DNA from: Embleya sp042956465
GTDB taxonomy: Bacteria > Actinomycetota > Actinomycetes > Streptomycetales > Streptomycetaceae
Length of the DNA stretch: 64,000 nt
Reading direction: 5' to 3'
NCBI RefSeq assembly: GCF_042956465.1
Contig: NZ_JBIBGL010000005.1
Coordinates: forward strand, 372,001 to 436,000
The notes under the pieces are model-generated. The model had not been told where the DNA came from and did no database searches. It was given only the letters and a program-made list of their open reading frames with translations. Position numbers and translations under genes: made by a program. Positions 35,624 through 44,292 of the stretch are shown here, in pieces; positions within the stretch are counted from its first letter, which is position 1; every line of letters starts with the position of its first letter.

Positions 35624-36808
35624 TCAACGCCGCGCCCCGCCGAACAGGTCGTCGCGGGCATCGTCGAGGGCGGTCAGCACGGCGCCCTCCAGGATCGCGT
35701 TGCCCGGTACCGCACCCGCGACCACCCGCGTGCTCAGCGGCGACACGTCGGCGAGTCGGGCCCCGACCCGATCGGCCAGCGCCGCACCGCCGGCCCGTCC
35801 GGTCTCGCCGCCGAGCACCACGCAGCCGGGGTCGAGGATGACCGCCAGCGCGGCGACCCCCAGCACGATCCGGTCGGCGATTTCGTCCAGCAGCGCCGCC
35901 GCGGGCCCCGCGTCCCGCCCCGCGTCGGCCTGCTCGGCCGCCGCCCGCACACATTCCTCGGCACTCCCGGTGAAGCCGTGCCGGGCGGCCGGTTCCTCGA
36001 TCGCCGCCCCCGAGACCAGCGTGTGGAAGCCGCCCGAGCAGTCGACGTGCGAGGGCAGGTGGGCGGTACCCGGGACCGGGAGAAAGCCCAGTTCGCCGCT
36101 GCCGCCCGAGGCGCCGCGCCGCAGTCGACCGTCCAGCATCACGCCCGCGCCGACGCCCTGGCCGAGCCAGACCAGGACGAACGTGTCCAGCCCCCGGGCC
36201 GCGCCGAGGCGGTGTTCCGCGATGGCGGCGAGGTTGGACTCGTTCTCCAGGACGACCCGGCCGCGCTCGCGCAGCGCGGCGACCAGGAGGGTGTGCCAGC
36301 CGGGCAGGAAACCGGCCTCGTGCAGGTTGCCCGAGACCGGATCGATCAGGCCGGGCGCACCGACGCCGAAGGTGTGCAGTGTGTCGGCGCCCGCCCGGGC
36401 CGCGGTGTCGTCCAGCAGGCCGAGTACGTCGGCCAGGGCCAGGGCCGGGTCGCGATCCGGGGCAACGGTCAGCGCGCCGGTCGCGGCGGTACGGCCGGCC
36501 AGGTCGGCGACGGCCACCTCGACGCCTCCCGCCCGCACGTCCAGCCCGGCGATGTAGGCGCGTTCGGCCACGATCCCGTACAGCCGCGCGTTCGGGCCGC
36601 GTTGTCGTTCGCCCGCCTCGCCGGCCAGGTGGATCAGGCCCGCGCCGCCGAGGCGTTCGACCAGATCCGCGACGGTCGGCCGGGACAGTCCGGTGAGGGT
36701 CTTGAGCTGGGACGCGGTCAACGGGCCGTGCTCGATCAGCAGATCGAGGGCGAGGCGGTCGTTGATGGTGCGGCACGTGCTCGGTGTCGCGGTGCGGGCG
36801 GCTGTCAT
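35624..36808 (-). CDS. ROK-family transcriptional repressor
   Basis: A 394-residue ROK protein. The N-terminal MarR-like winged helix (INDRLALDLLIEHGPLTASQLKTLTGLSRPTVADLVERLGGAGLI) is followed by a sugar-kinase fold (GLDVRAGGVEVAVADLAG; VLVWLGQGVGAGVMLDGRLRRGASGGSGELGFLPV). The usual zinc motif of ROK proteins (CxCGxxGC) is absent; HVDCSGGFHTL occupies its place. It is divergent from an MFS transporter with a perfect inverted repeat between, so a sugar-responsive repressor of that transporter is likely. Confidence 0.88.
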   Translation of the reverse strand: MTAARTATPSTCRTINDRLALDLLIEHGPLTASQLKTLTGLSRPTVADLVERLGGAGLIHLAGEAGERQRGPNARLYGIVAERAYIAGLDVRAGGVEVAVADLAGRTAATGALTVAPDRDPALALADVLGLLDDTAARAGADTLHTFGVGAPGLIDPVSGNLHEAGFLPGWHTLLVAALRERGRVVLENESNLAAIAEHRLGAARGLDTFVLVWLGQGVGAGVMLDGRLRRGASGGSGELGFLPVPGTAHLPSHVDCSGGFHTLVSGAAIEEPAARHGFTGSAEECVRAAAEQADAGRDAGPAAALLDEIADRIVLGVAALAVILDPGCVVLGGETGRAGGAALADRVGARLADVSPLSTRVVAGAVPGNAILEGAVLTALDDARDDLFGGARR

Positions 36809-36836
36809 GGGTAGCGATCCTCGCAGAGTCTTTCTT

Positions 36837-36853
36837 TCAGGAACCCTTCCTGA
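36837..36853. promoter_or_regulatory. ROK operator between ROK and MFS genes
   Basis: TCAGGAACCCTTCCTGA is a perfect 7-3-7 inverted repeat in an AT-richer patch, ending 14 bases before the MFS ATG and 28 bases from the ROK start. A TAATTTAT element right after it may be the MFS -10. Confidence 0.75.
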
Positions 36854-36867
36854 TAATTTATCGCACC

Positions 36868-38274
36868 ATGACGCAGACTTCCAGCTGCCGAGACGCCATC
36901 GGCATGCCCACCACACCGCCTGTCCGCCCGGCGCCACGCCCGGCGGACGCCCCGCCCCCGCCGTCCTCCGCCGCCCCGCCCGCCGCGACGGCGCCACCAC
37001 CACCTGCGGCCGAGGTCGCCGAGGCGGGCCGCGCCCGGATCGCCGCGAGCCTGATCTTCGCGGTGCACGGTGCGGTCGGAGGCGGCTTCGCCTCCCGGCT
37101 GCCGTGGCTTCAGGAACACCTCGACCTGAGCCCGGGCCGACTGGGCTTCGCCCTGGCCGCCCCCGCCGTCGGTGCCTCGCTGGCGATGCCGCTCGCCGGG
37201 TCGCTGGTCCACCGGCACGGCGGTCGGACCGCGCTGCGCTGCCTGATCGTGCTGTGGTGCGCGGTGCCGCTGCTGCCGCTGTCCTCCCCCGGGCTGCCGT
37301 GGTTGTGCACGGCCTTGCTGGTGTACGGGGTGGGCGCGGGCATGTCCGACGTGGCGATGAACACCCAGGGGCTCGTGGTCGAACAACGGGTCGGCCGCTC
37401 GACGTTGCCGCTGCTGCACGGGATGTGGAGCGCGGGCGCGCTGGTCGGCGCGGGTCTGGGCGCGGCCGCCGCGTTCGCCGGGCTCGATGCCCGCGTGCAC
37501 CTGGCCGGGCTGGCCGTACTGCTCGCCGCAGTGGGCTGGGTCGCCGGCCGCAACCTGCTCGACGCGCGTCCCGCGGCCGGCGCCAAGGCCCCGCCGCGGT
37601 TCGCGCTGCCGTCCCGGGCGGTGCTCGCGATCGGCGCGGTCGGCTTCTGCGCGGTGTTCGCCGAGGGCGCCGGGGCGAACTGGAGCGCGGTACACCTCAA
37701 GGAGGTCGCGGGCGCCTCCCCCGGCGTGGCGGCGCTGGCCTTCACCGGCTTCGCCTGCACGATGACCATCGCCCGACTGGCCTCGGGCCGGGTCGTGGAC
37801 CGGTTCGGGGTGACCCGTACGGTTCAGGCGGGCGCGGTCCTGGCCACGATCGGCGCGACCCTGGTCGCCACCGCGCATTCGCCGCTGCCCGCCGCGCTCG
37901 GCTTCGCGCTGCTCGGCGTGGGCGTGTCCGCCGTCCTGCCGCTCACCTTCGCCGCGGCCGGGCGTACCGGCCAGGACCCGAGCCAGTCCATCGCCGGCGT
38001 GGCCACGGTCACCTACACGTCCGGCCTGATCGCGCCCGCCATCGTGGGCGGCATCGCCGACCGCGCGTCGCTGGGCGTCTCGTTCGCCGTGGTCGCCGTG
38101 CTCGCCGCGATCCTGATCCCGACGGCTCGACTGCTCAACCCCTCGGCCGAGCCGCGCGGCGCGGACCCCGAGGTCGACCCCGGCGGCAACACGCACCTGC
38201 GGACCGCCCCGGCCGCCATCTCGCCTTCGGGTGCGGTGACCTCGGTGTCGCCGCTGCCGGCGGAGGACCGATGA
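36868..38274 (+). CDS. MFS transporter regulated by the ROK protein
   Basis: A 468-residue transporter with about twelve helices after a 50-residue Pro/Ala-rich cytoplasmic tail. GRLGFALAAPAVGASLAMPLAGSLVHRHGGRTAL covers helix 2-loop 2-3, and LLHGMWSAGALVGAGLGAAAAFAG is typical of the fucose-permease/YbjJ-like MFS branch. No Shine-Dalgarno precedes ATG 36868 and a -10-like element lies about ten bases upstream, so the mRNA may be leaderless. Sugar or drug substrate cannot be told apart. Confidence 0.88.
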   Translation: MTQTSSCRDAIGMPTTPPVRPAPRPADAPPPPSSAAPPAATAPPPPAAEVAEAGRARIAASLIFAVHGAVGGGFASRLPWLQEHLDLSPGRLGFALAAPAVGASLAMPLAGSLVHRHGGRTALRCLIVLWCAVPLLPLSSPGLPWLCTALLVYGVGAGMSDVAMNTQGLVVEQRVGRSTLPLLHGMWSAGALVGAGLGAAAAFAGLDARVHLAGLAVLLAAVGWVAGRNLLDARPAAGAKAPPRFALPSRAVLAIGAVGFCAVFAEGAGANWSAVHLKEVAGASPGVAALAFTGFACTMTIARLASGRVVDRFGVTRTVQAGAVLATIGATLVATAHSPLPAALGFALLGVGVSAVLPLTFAAAGRTGQDPSQSIAGVATVTYTSGLIAPAIVGGIADRASLGVSFAVVAVLAAILIPTARLLNPSAEPRGADPEVDPGGNTHLRTAPAAISPSGAVTSVSPLPAEDR

Positions 38275-38542
38275 CGCCCGGGCGCGGGATCCGACCGAAG
38301 GCGATGCCGGGTACGACGCGGGTGGCCGGGACCGCCGAGAAGGCGACGCGGAGGACGCCGAAAGCCCGGGTCGGGCGAGGCCGGGTCCGGGATCACCGGC
38401 GCCGACCCGCCCGGGCGACGGGGCCGCCGGCCGGTCGCCTGATCGACCGGTGACCGGCGACCGGCCGGCGACCGCCGATACCGACGGCCGCCGATTCGAC
38501 CGGTCGGCAGCCGGCAGTCGCTCGCCGGTCGCCGACCTGCCG

Positions 38543-39238
38543 TCAGCTCAGGGCCTTGACCAGTTCCGCCGCCAGCGGGGCGGCCGAGGCGGGGTTCTGG
38601 CCGGTGTAGAGGTTGCGGTCGACGACCACATGGGGCGCCCACGGGGCACCTTCCCGGAAGTCGACGCCGAGGCCGACCAGGCGGTCCTGGAGCAGCCAGG
38701 TGGCCTTGTCCGCCAGTCCCGCCTGGGTCTCCTCGGTGTTGGTGAACGCGGTCAGCCGGTAGCCCGCGAACGGCGAGGTGCCGTCGGGACGCTCGGCGGC
38801 GAGCAGCGCGGCCGGCCCGTGGCAGACCACGCCCAGCGGCTTGCCCGAGTCGAGCGCCGCGGTGAGCAGCGCGCCGGAGGTCGCGTTCACCGCGAGGTCC
38901 TCCATCGGCGCGTGACCACCGGGGTAGAAGACCGCGGCGTAGTCGGCGAGGTCGACATCGGCCAGGTCGATCGGCGCACGCAGCGCGGTGAACTGCTCCA
39001 GTACCGAGGCCACCGTGGCCACCCCGTCCGCGCCGCCGTTCACCTCGGGCGCCAGGCTCGCCTGGTCGACCGTCGGTGTCACGCCGCCGGGTGTGGCGAC
39101 CACGACCTCGTGGCCTGCCACGGTGAACGCCTCGAACGGGGCGGCGGCCTCCTCGGCCCAGAAGCCGGTCGGGTGCCGGGTGCCGTCGGCCAGCGTCCAG
39201 TAGTCGGATCCGCTGAGCACGAACAGAATCTTCGCCAT
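38543..39238 (-). CDS. DJ-1/PfpI superfamily protein (Hsp31-like glutamine amidotransferase class I)
   Basis: A 231-residue protein. The nucleophile elbow is GVVCHGPAALL with Cys139-His140, the class glutamate is near Glu29-30 (FWAEEAAAPFEAF), and PGGHAPMEDL forms the oxyanion loop. This matches the YajL/Hsp31-type group (glyoxalase III, chaperone or deglycase-like activities). Divergent from a LysR gene across 250 bp, so LysR is its likely regulator. Confidence 0.9.
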   Translation of the reverse strand: MAKILFVLSGSDYWTLADGTRHPTGFWAEEAAAPFEAFTVAGHEVVVATPGGVTPTVDQASLAPEVNGGADGVATVASVLEQFTALRAPIDLADVDLADYAAVFYPGGHAPMEDLAVNATSGALLTAALDSGKPLGVVCHGPAALLAAERPDGTSPFAGYRLTAFTNTEETQAGLADKATWLLQDRLVGLGVDFREGAPWAPHVVVDRNLYTGQNPASAAPLAAELVKALS

Positions 39239-39489
39239 GGGTCATCTCTCCATTTCGGCGCCGGAGCGGAGTGCGCTCGGACGCCATCACAGGATCACTA
39301 CGTCGGATCGCCACGTCGGATCGTCGGATCCCCACGGGCACATCGGCACGGCCGACGGTCGAGCGGTCGATCGGTCGTCGCGGCCGGCTGTCGAAACCGG
39401 CCGGCACCACCGATCGTCACCACCGATCGTCGCGCCGTCGGACTCGAACGTAGATGCTCATCCATCACCATCCAAATAGGCTTTCCATC

Positions 39490-40470
39490 ATGAGCCATGA
39501 GGATTCCAATGGGTCGCCGAACACGGCGGCGACGGCGGCGGCGTCCATACCCGAGCCTGTCGCCCGCGGTCCGTTGGATCTGACCCTGCTGCGCACTTTC
39601 CTGGCGGTGCACCGGGCCGGTTCGTTCACCGGCGCCGCGCGCGTGCTGGGTCTGTCCCAGCCCACCGTCACCACCCAGATCCGCGCGCTGGAGCACCGGC
39701 TGGGCCGGGCGCTCTTCGAACGATTGCCCCGAGGCGTGGCGGCCACACCGATCGCCGACGACCTGGCGATCCGGGTCGCGGAACCGCTGGACGCGCTGGC
39801 GGAGGTGGCCGAGCGGGACCGGTTCGGCGCGGACACCCCGGCGGAGCCGGTGCACCTGGCCGGTCCCGCCGAGGTCCTGTGCGTGCGGGTGTTGCCGGTG
39901 CTCGCTCCGCTGGTCGAGCGCGGCGTGTTGCTGCGGATCACCACCGGGCTCACCGACGACCTGCTCCCGGGCCTGCGCGCGGGCCGCTACGACCTGGTCC
40001 TGTCCACCGGGCGACCGCGCGGGCGCGCGCTGGTCGCCGTGCCGCTGATGGACGAGGAATTCGTGCTGGTCGCCGCGCCGCGGTGGGCCGAGCGGATCGG
40101 CCCGGACCGGGTCGCCGCCGAGGGCCCGGCGGCGCTGCGCGGCGTACCGCTGGTCAGCTACGCGGAGGACCTGCCGATCGCCCGCCGCTACTGGCGTCAC
40201 GTGTTCGGCACCCGGCTCACCGAACGGGCCGCCATCACCGTGCCGGACCTGCGCGGGGTGCTGACCGCGGTGGTCGCCGGCGCGGGGCTGACGGTGCTGC
40301 CGCGCTACCTGTGCGCGGCCGAACTCGCCTCCGGCGCACTCGTACCGCTGCTCACCCCCGAGGACCCGCCGATCAACACCGGCTTCCTGGTCCGCCGCGC
40401 GGGTACGGCGGACCACCCGCATCTGACGCTGGTCCACGACCACCTGGTCCGGGCGGCCCGCACCTGGTGA
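39490..40470 (+). CDS. LysR-family transcriptional regulator
   Basis: A 326-residue regulator; HTH at residues about 35-95 (LDLTLLRTFLAVHRAGSFTGAARVLGLSQPTVTTQIRALEHRLGRALFERLPRGVAAT), then a two-lobed effector domain. A 30-residue N-terminal extension precedes the HTH. ATG 39490 has no strong ribosome site. Upstream 39290-39350 has repeated CGTCGGATCG units shared with the divergent DJ-1 promoter region. Probably regulates the DJ-1-like gene. Confidence 0.9.
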   Translation: MSHEDSNGSPNTAATAAASIPEPVARGPLDLTLLRTFLAVHRAGSFTGAARVLGLSQPTVTTQIRALEHRLGRALFERLPRGVAATPIADDLAIRVAEPLDALAEVAERDRFGADTPAEPVHLAGPAEVLCVRVLPVLAPLVERGVLLRITTGLTDDLLPGLRAGRYDLVLSTGRPRGRALVAVPLMDEEFVLVAAPRWAERIGPDRVAAEGPAALRGVPLVSYAEDLPIARRYWRHVFGTRLTERAAITVPDLRGVLTAVVAGAGLTVLPRYLCAAELASGALVPLLTPEDPPINTGFLVRRAGTADHPHLTLVHDHLVRAARTW

Positions 40471-40505
40471 ACGGCGGTGGTCCGCCGTCCGCCGCCGCGC
40501 CTGTG

Positions 40506-40750
40506 GGGTTCACCGGGCGGCCGGGTCCACCGGNNNNNNNNNNNNNNNNNNNNNNNNNNNNNNNNNNNNNNNNNNNNNNNNNNNNNNNNNNNNNNNNNNN
40601 NNNNNNNNNNNNNNNNNNNNNNNNNNNNNNNNNGCGGCCGGGTTCACCGGGCGGCCGGGTTCACCGGGCGGCCGGGTTCACCGGGCGGCCGGGTTCACCG
40701 GGCGGCCGGGTTCACCGGGCGGCCGGGTTCACCGGGCGGCCGGGTCGCGT
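40506..40750. repeat. 17-bp tandem repeat array containing an assembly gap
   Basis: The unit GCGGCCGGGTTCACCGG repeats head to tail, almost six and a half perfect copies in 40634-40750 and about one and a half on the left edge (40508-40533). One hundred Ns lie inside. Since 17 is not a multiple of three the array reads through all frames and is not a protein repeat. It lies between convergent genes (lysR and panE). Confidence 0.9.
40534..40633. other. Assembly gap (100 N)
   Basis: Exactly 100 N bases, the convention for a scaffold gap of unknown length; both flanks are the 17-bp repeat, so the gap is due to the array. Confidence 0.98.
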
Positions 40751-40798
40751 GGCTCGGGCCGGGGACGCCCATCCGGCAGCGGGGCGTGTCGGGCCCGG

Positions 40799-41851
40799 TC
40801 AGGCGGTCGCGACCGCCGCGGTGAGTTCGGCCAGCAGATCCGGCCCGCTCCACTGCCGGGACTGCCCGGCCGGTGCGGTCTCCGCCTCGCGGATCAGCTC
40901 GATCAGGCGCGCATTGGCCGGCGCGGTCAGTCCGTTGCGCTCGGCGATCGCGAGTATCTCGCCCTGCACACTGTCGACCTCGGTCCGCCGACCCCGTTGC
41001 AGGTCCTCCCACATCGAGGAGCGTGCCTTCGCGTCGATCCGGAGCGCGGAACCCGCCAACCGACGGAACAGCGGATCGGGCAACCCCAGCAGTTGCCGGT
41101 TGCGCGCGGCGGAGCCGGGGCCCAGCTTGGCCGGCCGGATGCCCTCGGCCCGGAACGCGGTGAGCGCCTCGCCCTGGCACAGCGCCAGGCACGCCCGGTA
41201 GTCGCGTTGCCCGAGTTGATCGCGCAGCGGCAGGCCGGACAGCGCGTTGATCGCGTTGTTCAGGTTCATCAGCAGCTTCGCGTGCTGCACCTCGGGCATG
41301 TCCTCGCGGACCTGCACGGGGATGCCGGCCTCGGCCAGCACGTCCACGAGCGGGATCGCCCGCGGATTCGCGTCGATCATCAACGCACCCGAGGTGCCCT
41401 GATGGAACACCGCGGGCTCGGTCCGCACCACGTTGTACGGGACCATGCCGGCCAGCACCGTGTGCCCGGGCAGCGCGGCCCGCAGCACGGCCGGGTTGCG
41501 CACGCCGTTCTGCAGGCTGACCACGATCGCGGCCGGGCTGAGCCGACCGGCCAGCTGCCGGCCGGCCTCGGCGGTGGCCGCGGACTTGACGGTGACCAGC
41601 ACGAAGTCGGCGCCGGCCACCGCGTCCGGCGTCTCGGCCAGGGTCAGCTGCTCCGGTCCGACCACCGTCGCGGGACGGCCCGCGCCGGTGACGGTCAGGC
41701 CGTCCGCGAGCGCGTCCAGGACGGCCGGGCGGCCGATCAGGGTGATGTCGGCGAACGCGGCGAGCCGACCACCGAGCTGGCAGCCGACGCTGCCGGCGCC
41801 GAAGATCGCGATCCGGGGTCGGGACCGCGAACGTGGAGCGGGTTGGGACAT
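40799..41851 (-). CDS. 2-dehydropantoate 2-reductase (ketopantoate reductase family)
   Basis: A 350-residue NADPH-dependent reductase. Rossmann motif GAGSVG at residues 18-23, LVTVKSAAT and SLQNGVRN for cofactor and substrate loops, and the catalytic lysine helix HAKLLMNLNNAINALSG. The family makes pantoate for coenzyme A, but actinomycetes carry several paralogs, and the neighbourhood has no other pantothenate gene, so another 2-oxo acid is possible. A 10-residue basic extension precedes the Rossmann fold. Confidence 0.85.
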   Translation of the reverse strand: MSQPAPRSRSRPRIAIFGAGSVGCQLGGRLAAFADITLIGRPAVLDALADGLTVTGAGRPATVVGPEQLTLAETPDAVAGADFVLVTVKSAATAEAGRQLAGRLSPAAIVVSLQNGVRNPAVLRAALPGHTVLAGMVPYNVVRTEPAVFHQGTSGALMIDANPRAIPLVDVLAEAGIPVQVREDMPEVQHAKLLMNLNNAINALSGLPLRDQLGQRDYRACLALCQGEALTAFRAEGIRPAKLGPGSAARNRQLLGLPDPLFRRLAGSALRIDAKARSSMWEDLQRGRRTEVDSVQGEILAIAERNGLTAPANARLIELIREAETAPAGQSRQWSGPDLLAELTAAVATA

Positions 41852-42513
41852 GTACGGCCTCCGCCTGTGGATGGAAGAGCCAGGGAATCAATCCGCAAGC
41901 GTACGTCCCCGGGCCCGCATGCGCGTTCGAGGCATCCGACGGCCGGGGCCTGCGCGTCGGGGGCACCGAATTCCGGCCGAGCGCGGCTCCCGGGGCCCGG
42001 TCGTCGGGGCCCGATTTCCGACCGGGGCCGGGCCGGCAGACGGCGTTCTTCGCGGTCGGGGCTCGGGCTCCGACTGCGGGCTTTCGGCCTTGGGCTCCGG
42101 GCTTTCGGGCTTTCGGCCTTGGGCTCGGGCCCTTGGGCTTCGGGCTTCGGGCTTCGGTCTTGGGATCGGGCCTTGGGCTTCGGGCTTCGGGCTTCACGCC
42201 TCGCCGGCTTCGGGCCCCGAACCTCGCGCTTCCGGTGTCGGGCCCCGGCTTACGGCCACGAGCCTCCGGCTTCGGTCCCGGCCTCCAGCTTCGACCTCCG
42301 ACCTCGGCCTCGGCCTCGGCCTCGGCGCCGAGCCGAAAGCGCGTGCCTGCGACAGCATCCGCGTCGGATCCGCAACCGCCGACCCGTACCCCGCACCCGG
42401 CCGCCGCTCCCCGTTCGCCGCCCGCCGGGGGTTGCACACCCCGGGGTCGCCCGCCCGGGGTCGCCCGCGATCGCTTGACCCTGTCGTTGGCGGCAGGGTT
42501 GCACGATCGCCGC
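41852..42513. repeat. Gene-free, low-complexity stretch rich in GGGCTT/CTTCGG units
   Basis: About 660 bases with no supported gene. From about 42060 to 42330 the plus strand is a degenerate run of GGGCTTCGG and CTTGGGCTC units, ending in (CCTCGG) repeats at 42299-42328. Copies vary and no frame has coding bias. The SDR promoter should lie at the right end. Confidence 0.7.
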
Positions 42514-43281
42514 ATGAACCTCGATGACAGCCTCACCGCCCGCTCGCCCCGCGTCGTCGTGATCACCGGCGCGGGTACCGGTATCGGCCGGGCCGCCGCG
42601 CACGCCTTCGCCGCCGAGGGCGCGCACGTGATCGCCGTCGGGCGCCGCGCCGAACCGCTCGCCGAGACCGCCGCGGGCCACCACCGGATCACCGCGCTGA
42701 CCGCCGACATCACCGCCGACGGCGCGGCCGAACACATCGTGCGCACCGTCGCCGACGCCCACGGCCGGCTCGACGTCCTGGTCAACAACGCAGGCATCGT
42801 CGGCTCCGGCAACCTGGGCACCTACACCCGCGAGACGATCGACCCGCTGCTCGCCACCAATCTGATCGCCCCGGTCCTGCTCACCCAGACCGCTCTGCCG
42901 CTCCTGGAGGCCGCCGGCGGGGTGGTCGTCAACATCACCACCTCCGTCGGGCAGCGCGCCTGGCCGGGCAACTCGCTGTATGCGGCGACCAAGACCGCCC
43001 TGGAACTGCTCACCCGCAGCTGGGCCGTCGAACTCGCCCAGCGCGGGGTCCGGGTCGTCGCGATCGCCCCCGGCGCGATCACCACACCGATCGCCGACCA
43101 CCAGGGCTGGACTCCCGAGCAGCACGCCGCCATCCGCGCCTGGCAACTCGCGCACACGCCGATGGGCCGGATCGGCGCTCCCGAGGAGGTCGCCTGGGCG
43201 ATCACCACACTCACCGCGCCCGCTGCCTCCTTCGTCACCGGCGTGGTCCTCCCGGTCGACGGCGGCGCGGTCGTGGCGTAG
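42514..43281 (+). CDS. Short-chain dehydrogenase/reductase
   Basis: A 255-residue classical SDR. NAD(P) motif TGAGTGIG near residues 20-27, NNAG (VLVNNAGIVGSG), catalytic Ser in ITTSVGQ and Tyr-x-x-x-Lys in LYAATKTAL, and PGAITTPI after it. Oxidises or reduces a small alcohol/ketone; substrate unknown. ATG 42514 lacks a strong ribosome site. The MerR gene 308 bp downstream on the same strand may regulate it. Confidence 0.9.
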   Translation: MNLDDSLTARSPRVVVITGAGTGIGRAAAHAFAAEGAHVIAVGRRAEPLAETAAGHHRITALTADITADGAAEHIVRTVADAHGRLDVLVNNAGIVGSGNLGTYTRETIDPLLATNLIAPVLLTQTALPLLEAAGGVVVNITTSVGQRAWPGNSLYAATKTALELLTRSWAVELAQRGVRVVAIAPGAITTPIADHQGWTPEQHAAIRAWQLAHTPMGRIGAPEEVAWAITTLTAPAASFVTGVVLPVDGGAVVA

Positions 43282-43589
43282 GTCGTGTCGGCATCGCACA
43301 GGCCGCATTCGGGGAGCCTGCGGCTTCGACCCCGGGGCGCCGGCACCCGTCTCGGATCCCGCCTCGGGCTCCGCCGCCTCCGGTGCCGCGCATCGGCGTG
43401 CCGGGGAAACATCCGCGCGGCGATCCTCCTCGGGCGTTTCGCCGAGCCGGCGAGACGCGCGCAGCCAGGAGCCCGAACGGCGGATGGCCGGGCGTCGCGG
43501 TACTCGGCGTGGGATCGAGGACAGGCCCTGGCAGGCACCGGTCGGGCGGGATGCTCGTGATAGGAGTGGTGCGGATCGGAGGTGTCCGG
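43282..43589. other. Intergenic stretch between SDR and MerR genes
   Basis: About 308 bases with no supported gene or clear hairpin; presumably contains the MerR promoter. Confidence 0.4.
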
Positions 43590-43967
43590 ATGCGGATCGG
43601 TGAACTGGCGAAGGCGACCGGTACGACGCCGCGTGCGCTGCGCCACTACGAACAGGCGGGGTTGATCGAATCGGTCCGGTCGGCGAACGGCTACCGGGTC
43701 TACGACGAGGACGCCGTGGCCCGGGTCCGCTCGATCCGCGACCTGCTCGGCGTCGGGCTCACCCTGGACGACGTGCGTGCCTTCCTCCCGTGCCTGGACG
43801 CGGGCGTCGACGTCGCCGCGCAACCGCCCTCTGCCTCCGCCGTCCGGATCGCCGTGGACCGATTGGCCGTCCTGGACGCCCGGATCGCCGCCCAGACCGA
43901 GGCCCGGAACAACCTGGCGGCGGCGCTGCGGCGGGCCGGCGTGGACCGCATCCGCCCGGTGGCCTGA
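43590..43967 (+). CDS. MerR-family regulator, short
   Basis: A 125-residue MerR protein: winged helix MRIGELAKATGTTPRALRHYEQAGLIESVRSANGYRVYD at the N-terminus, then a dimerising coiled coil (VDRLAVLDARIAAQTEARNNL). A single cysteine (FLPCLDAG) makes metal sensing unlikely. GGAGG at 43578-43582 sets ATG 43590. It closely resembles in layout the MerR protein at 52139 (both have LPCLD after helix 4) and may sense small organic stressors. Confidence 0.9.
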   Translation: MRIGELAKATGTTPRALRHYEQAGLIESVRSANGYRVYDEDAVARVRSIRDLLGVGLTLDDVRAFLPCLDAGVDVAAQPPSASAVRIAVDRLAVLDARIAAQTEARNNLAAALRRAGVDRIRPVA

Positions 43968-44292
43968 CCCGGTCCGCCCGGGAAGGTCAAGGCCCGCGTC
44001 ACCCGACCCACGCGCACCCGGGCGGCGGTGTCGGCGCCGGACGAGCGCCGTCGGGCCGTCCACGACCGGGCGGTAGCCGAGCGGTGCGTGCGTCCGGGGT
44101 CACCGGCGCGCTGCGCGCGGTGGCCGGGGCGGGGCATGCCTCCCCGGTCACCCGAAGCGGCAGGCCCCGGACGCACCGTCCCGGTACCGCCGGACGATCT
44201 CCACCGCGACCGCGTCGGCCGTCGGGCCGTCGGCCGGTCCGCACCCCCGCCGAACCCGCCCCTCGTGGACCCGTGTTCGTGCCGACCCCGGG
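43968..44292. other. Intergenic stretch between convergent MerR and EamA genes
   Basis: About 325 bases without a supported gene; several GC-rich dyads around 44085-44190 could serve as terminators, none convincing enough to call. Confidence 0.35.

Noticed and set aside
40506..40750. CRISPR array
   Set aside because: Copies are contiguous 17-mers without unique spacers, and no cas genes are present.
42190..42480. Repeat-rich KPEARSPRP-type protein on the minus strand
   Set aside because: It is a translation of simple DNA repeats with no start signal or coding bias.
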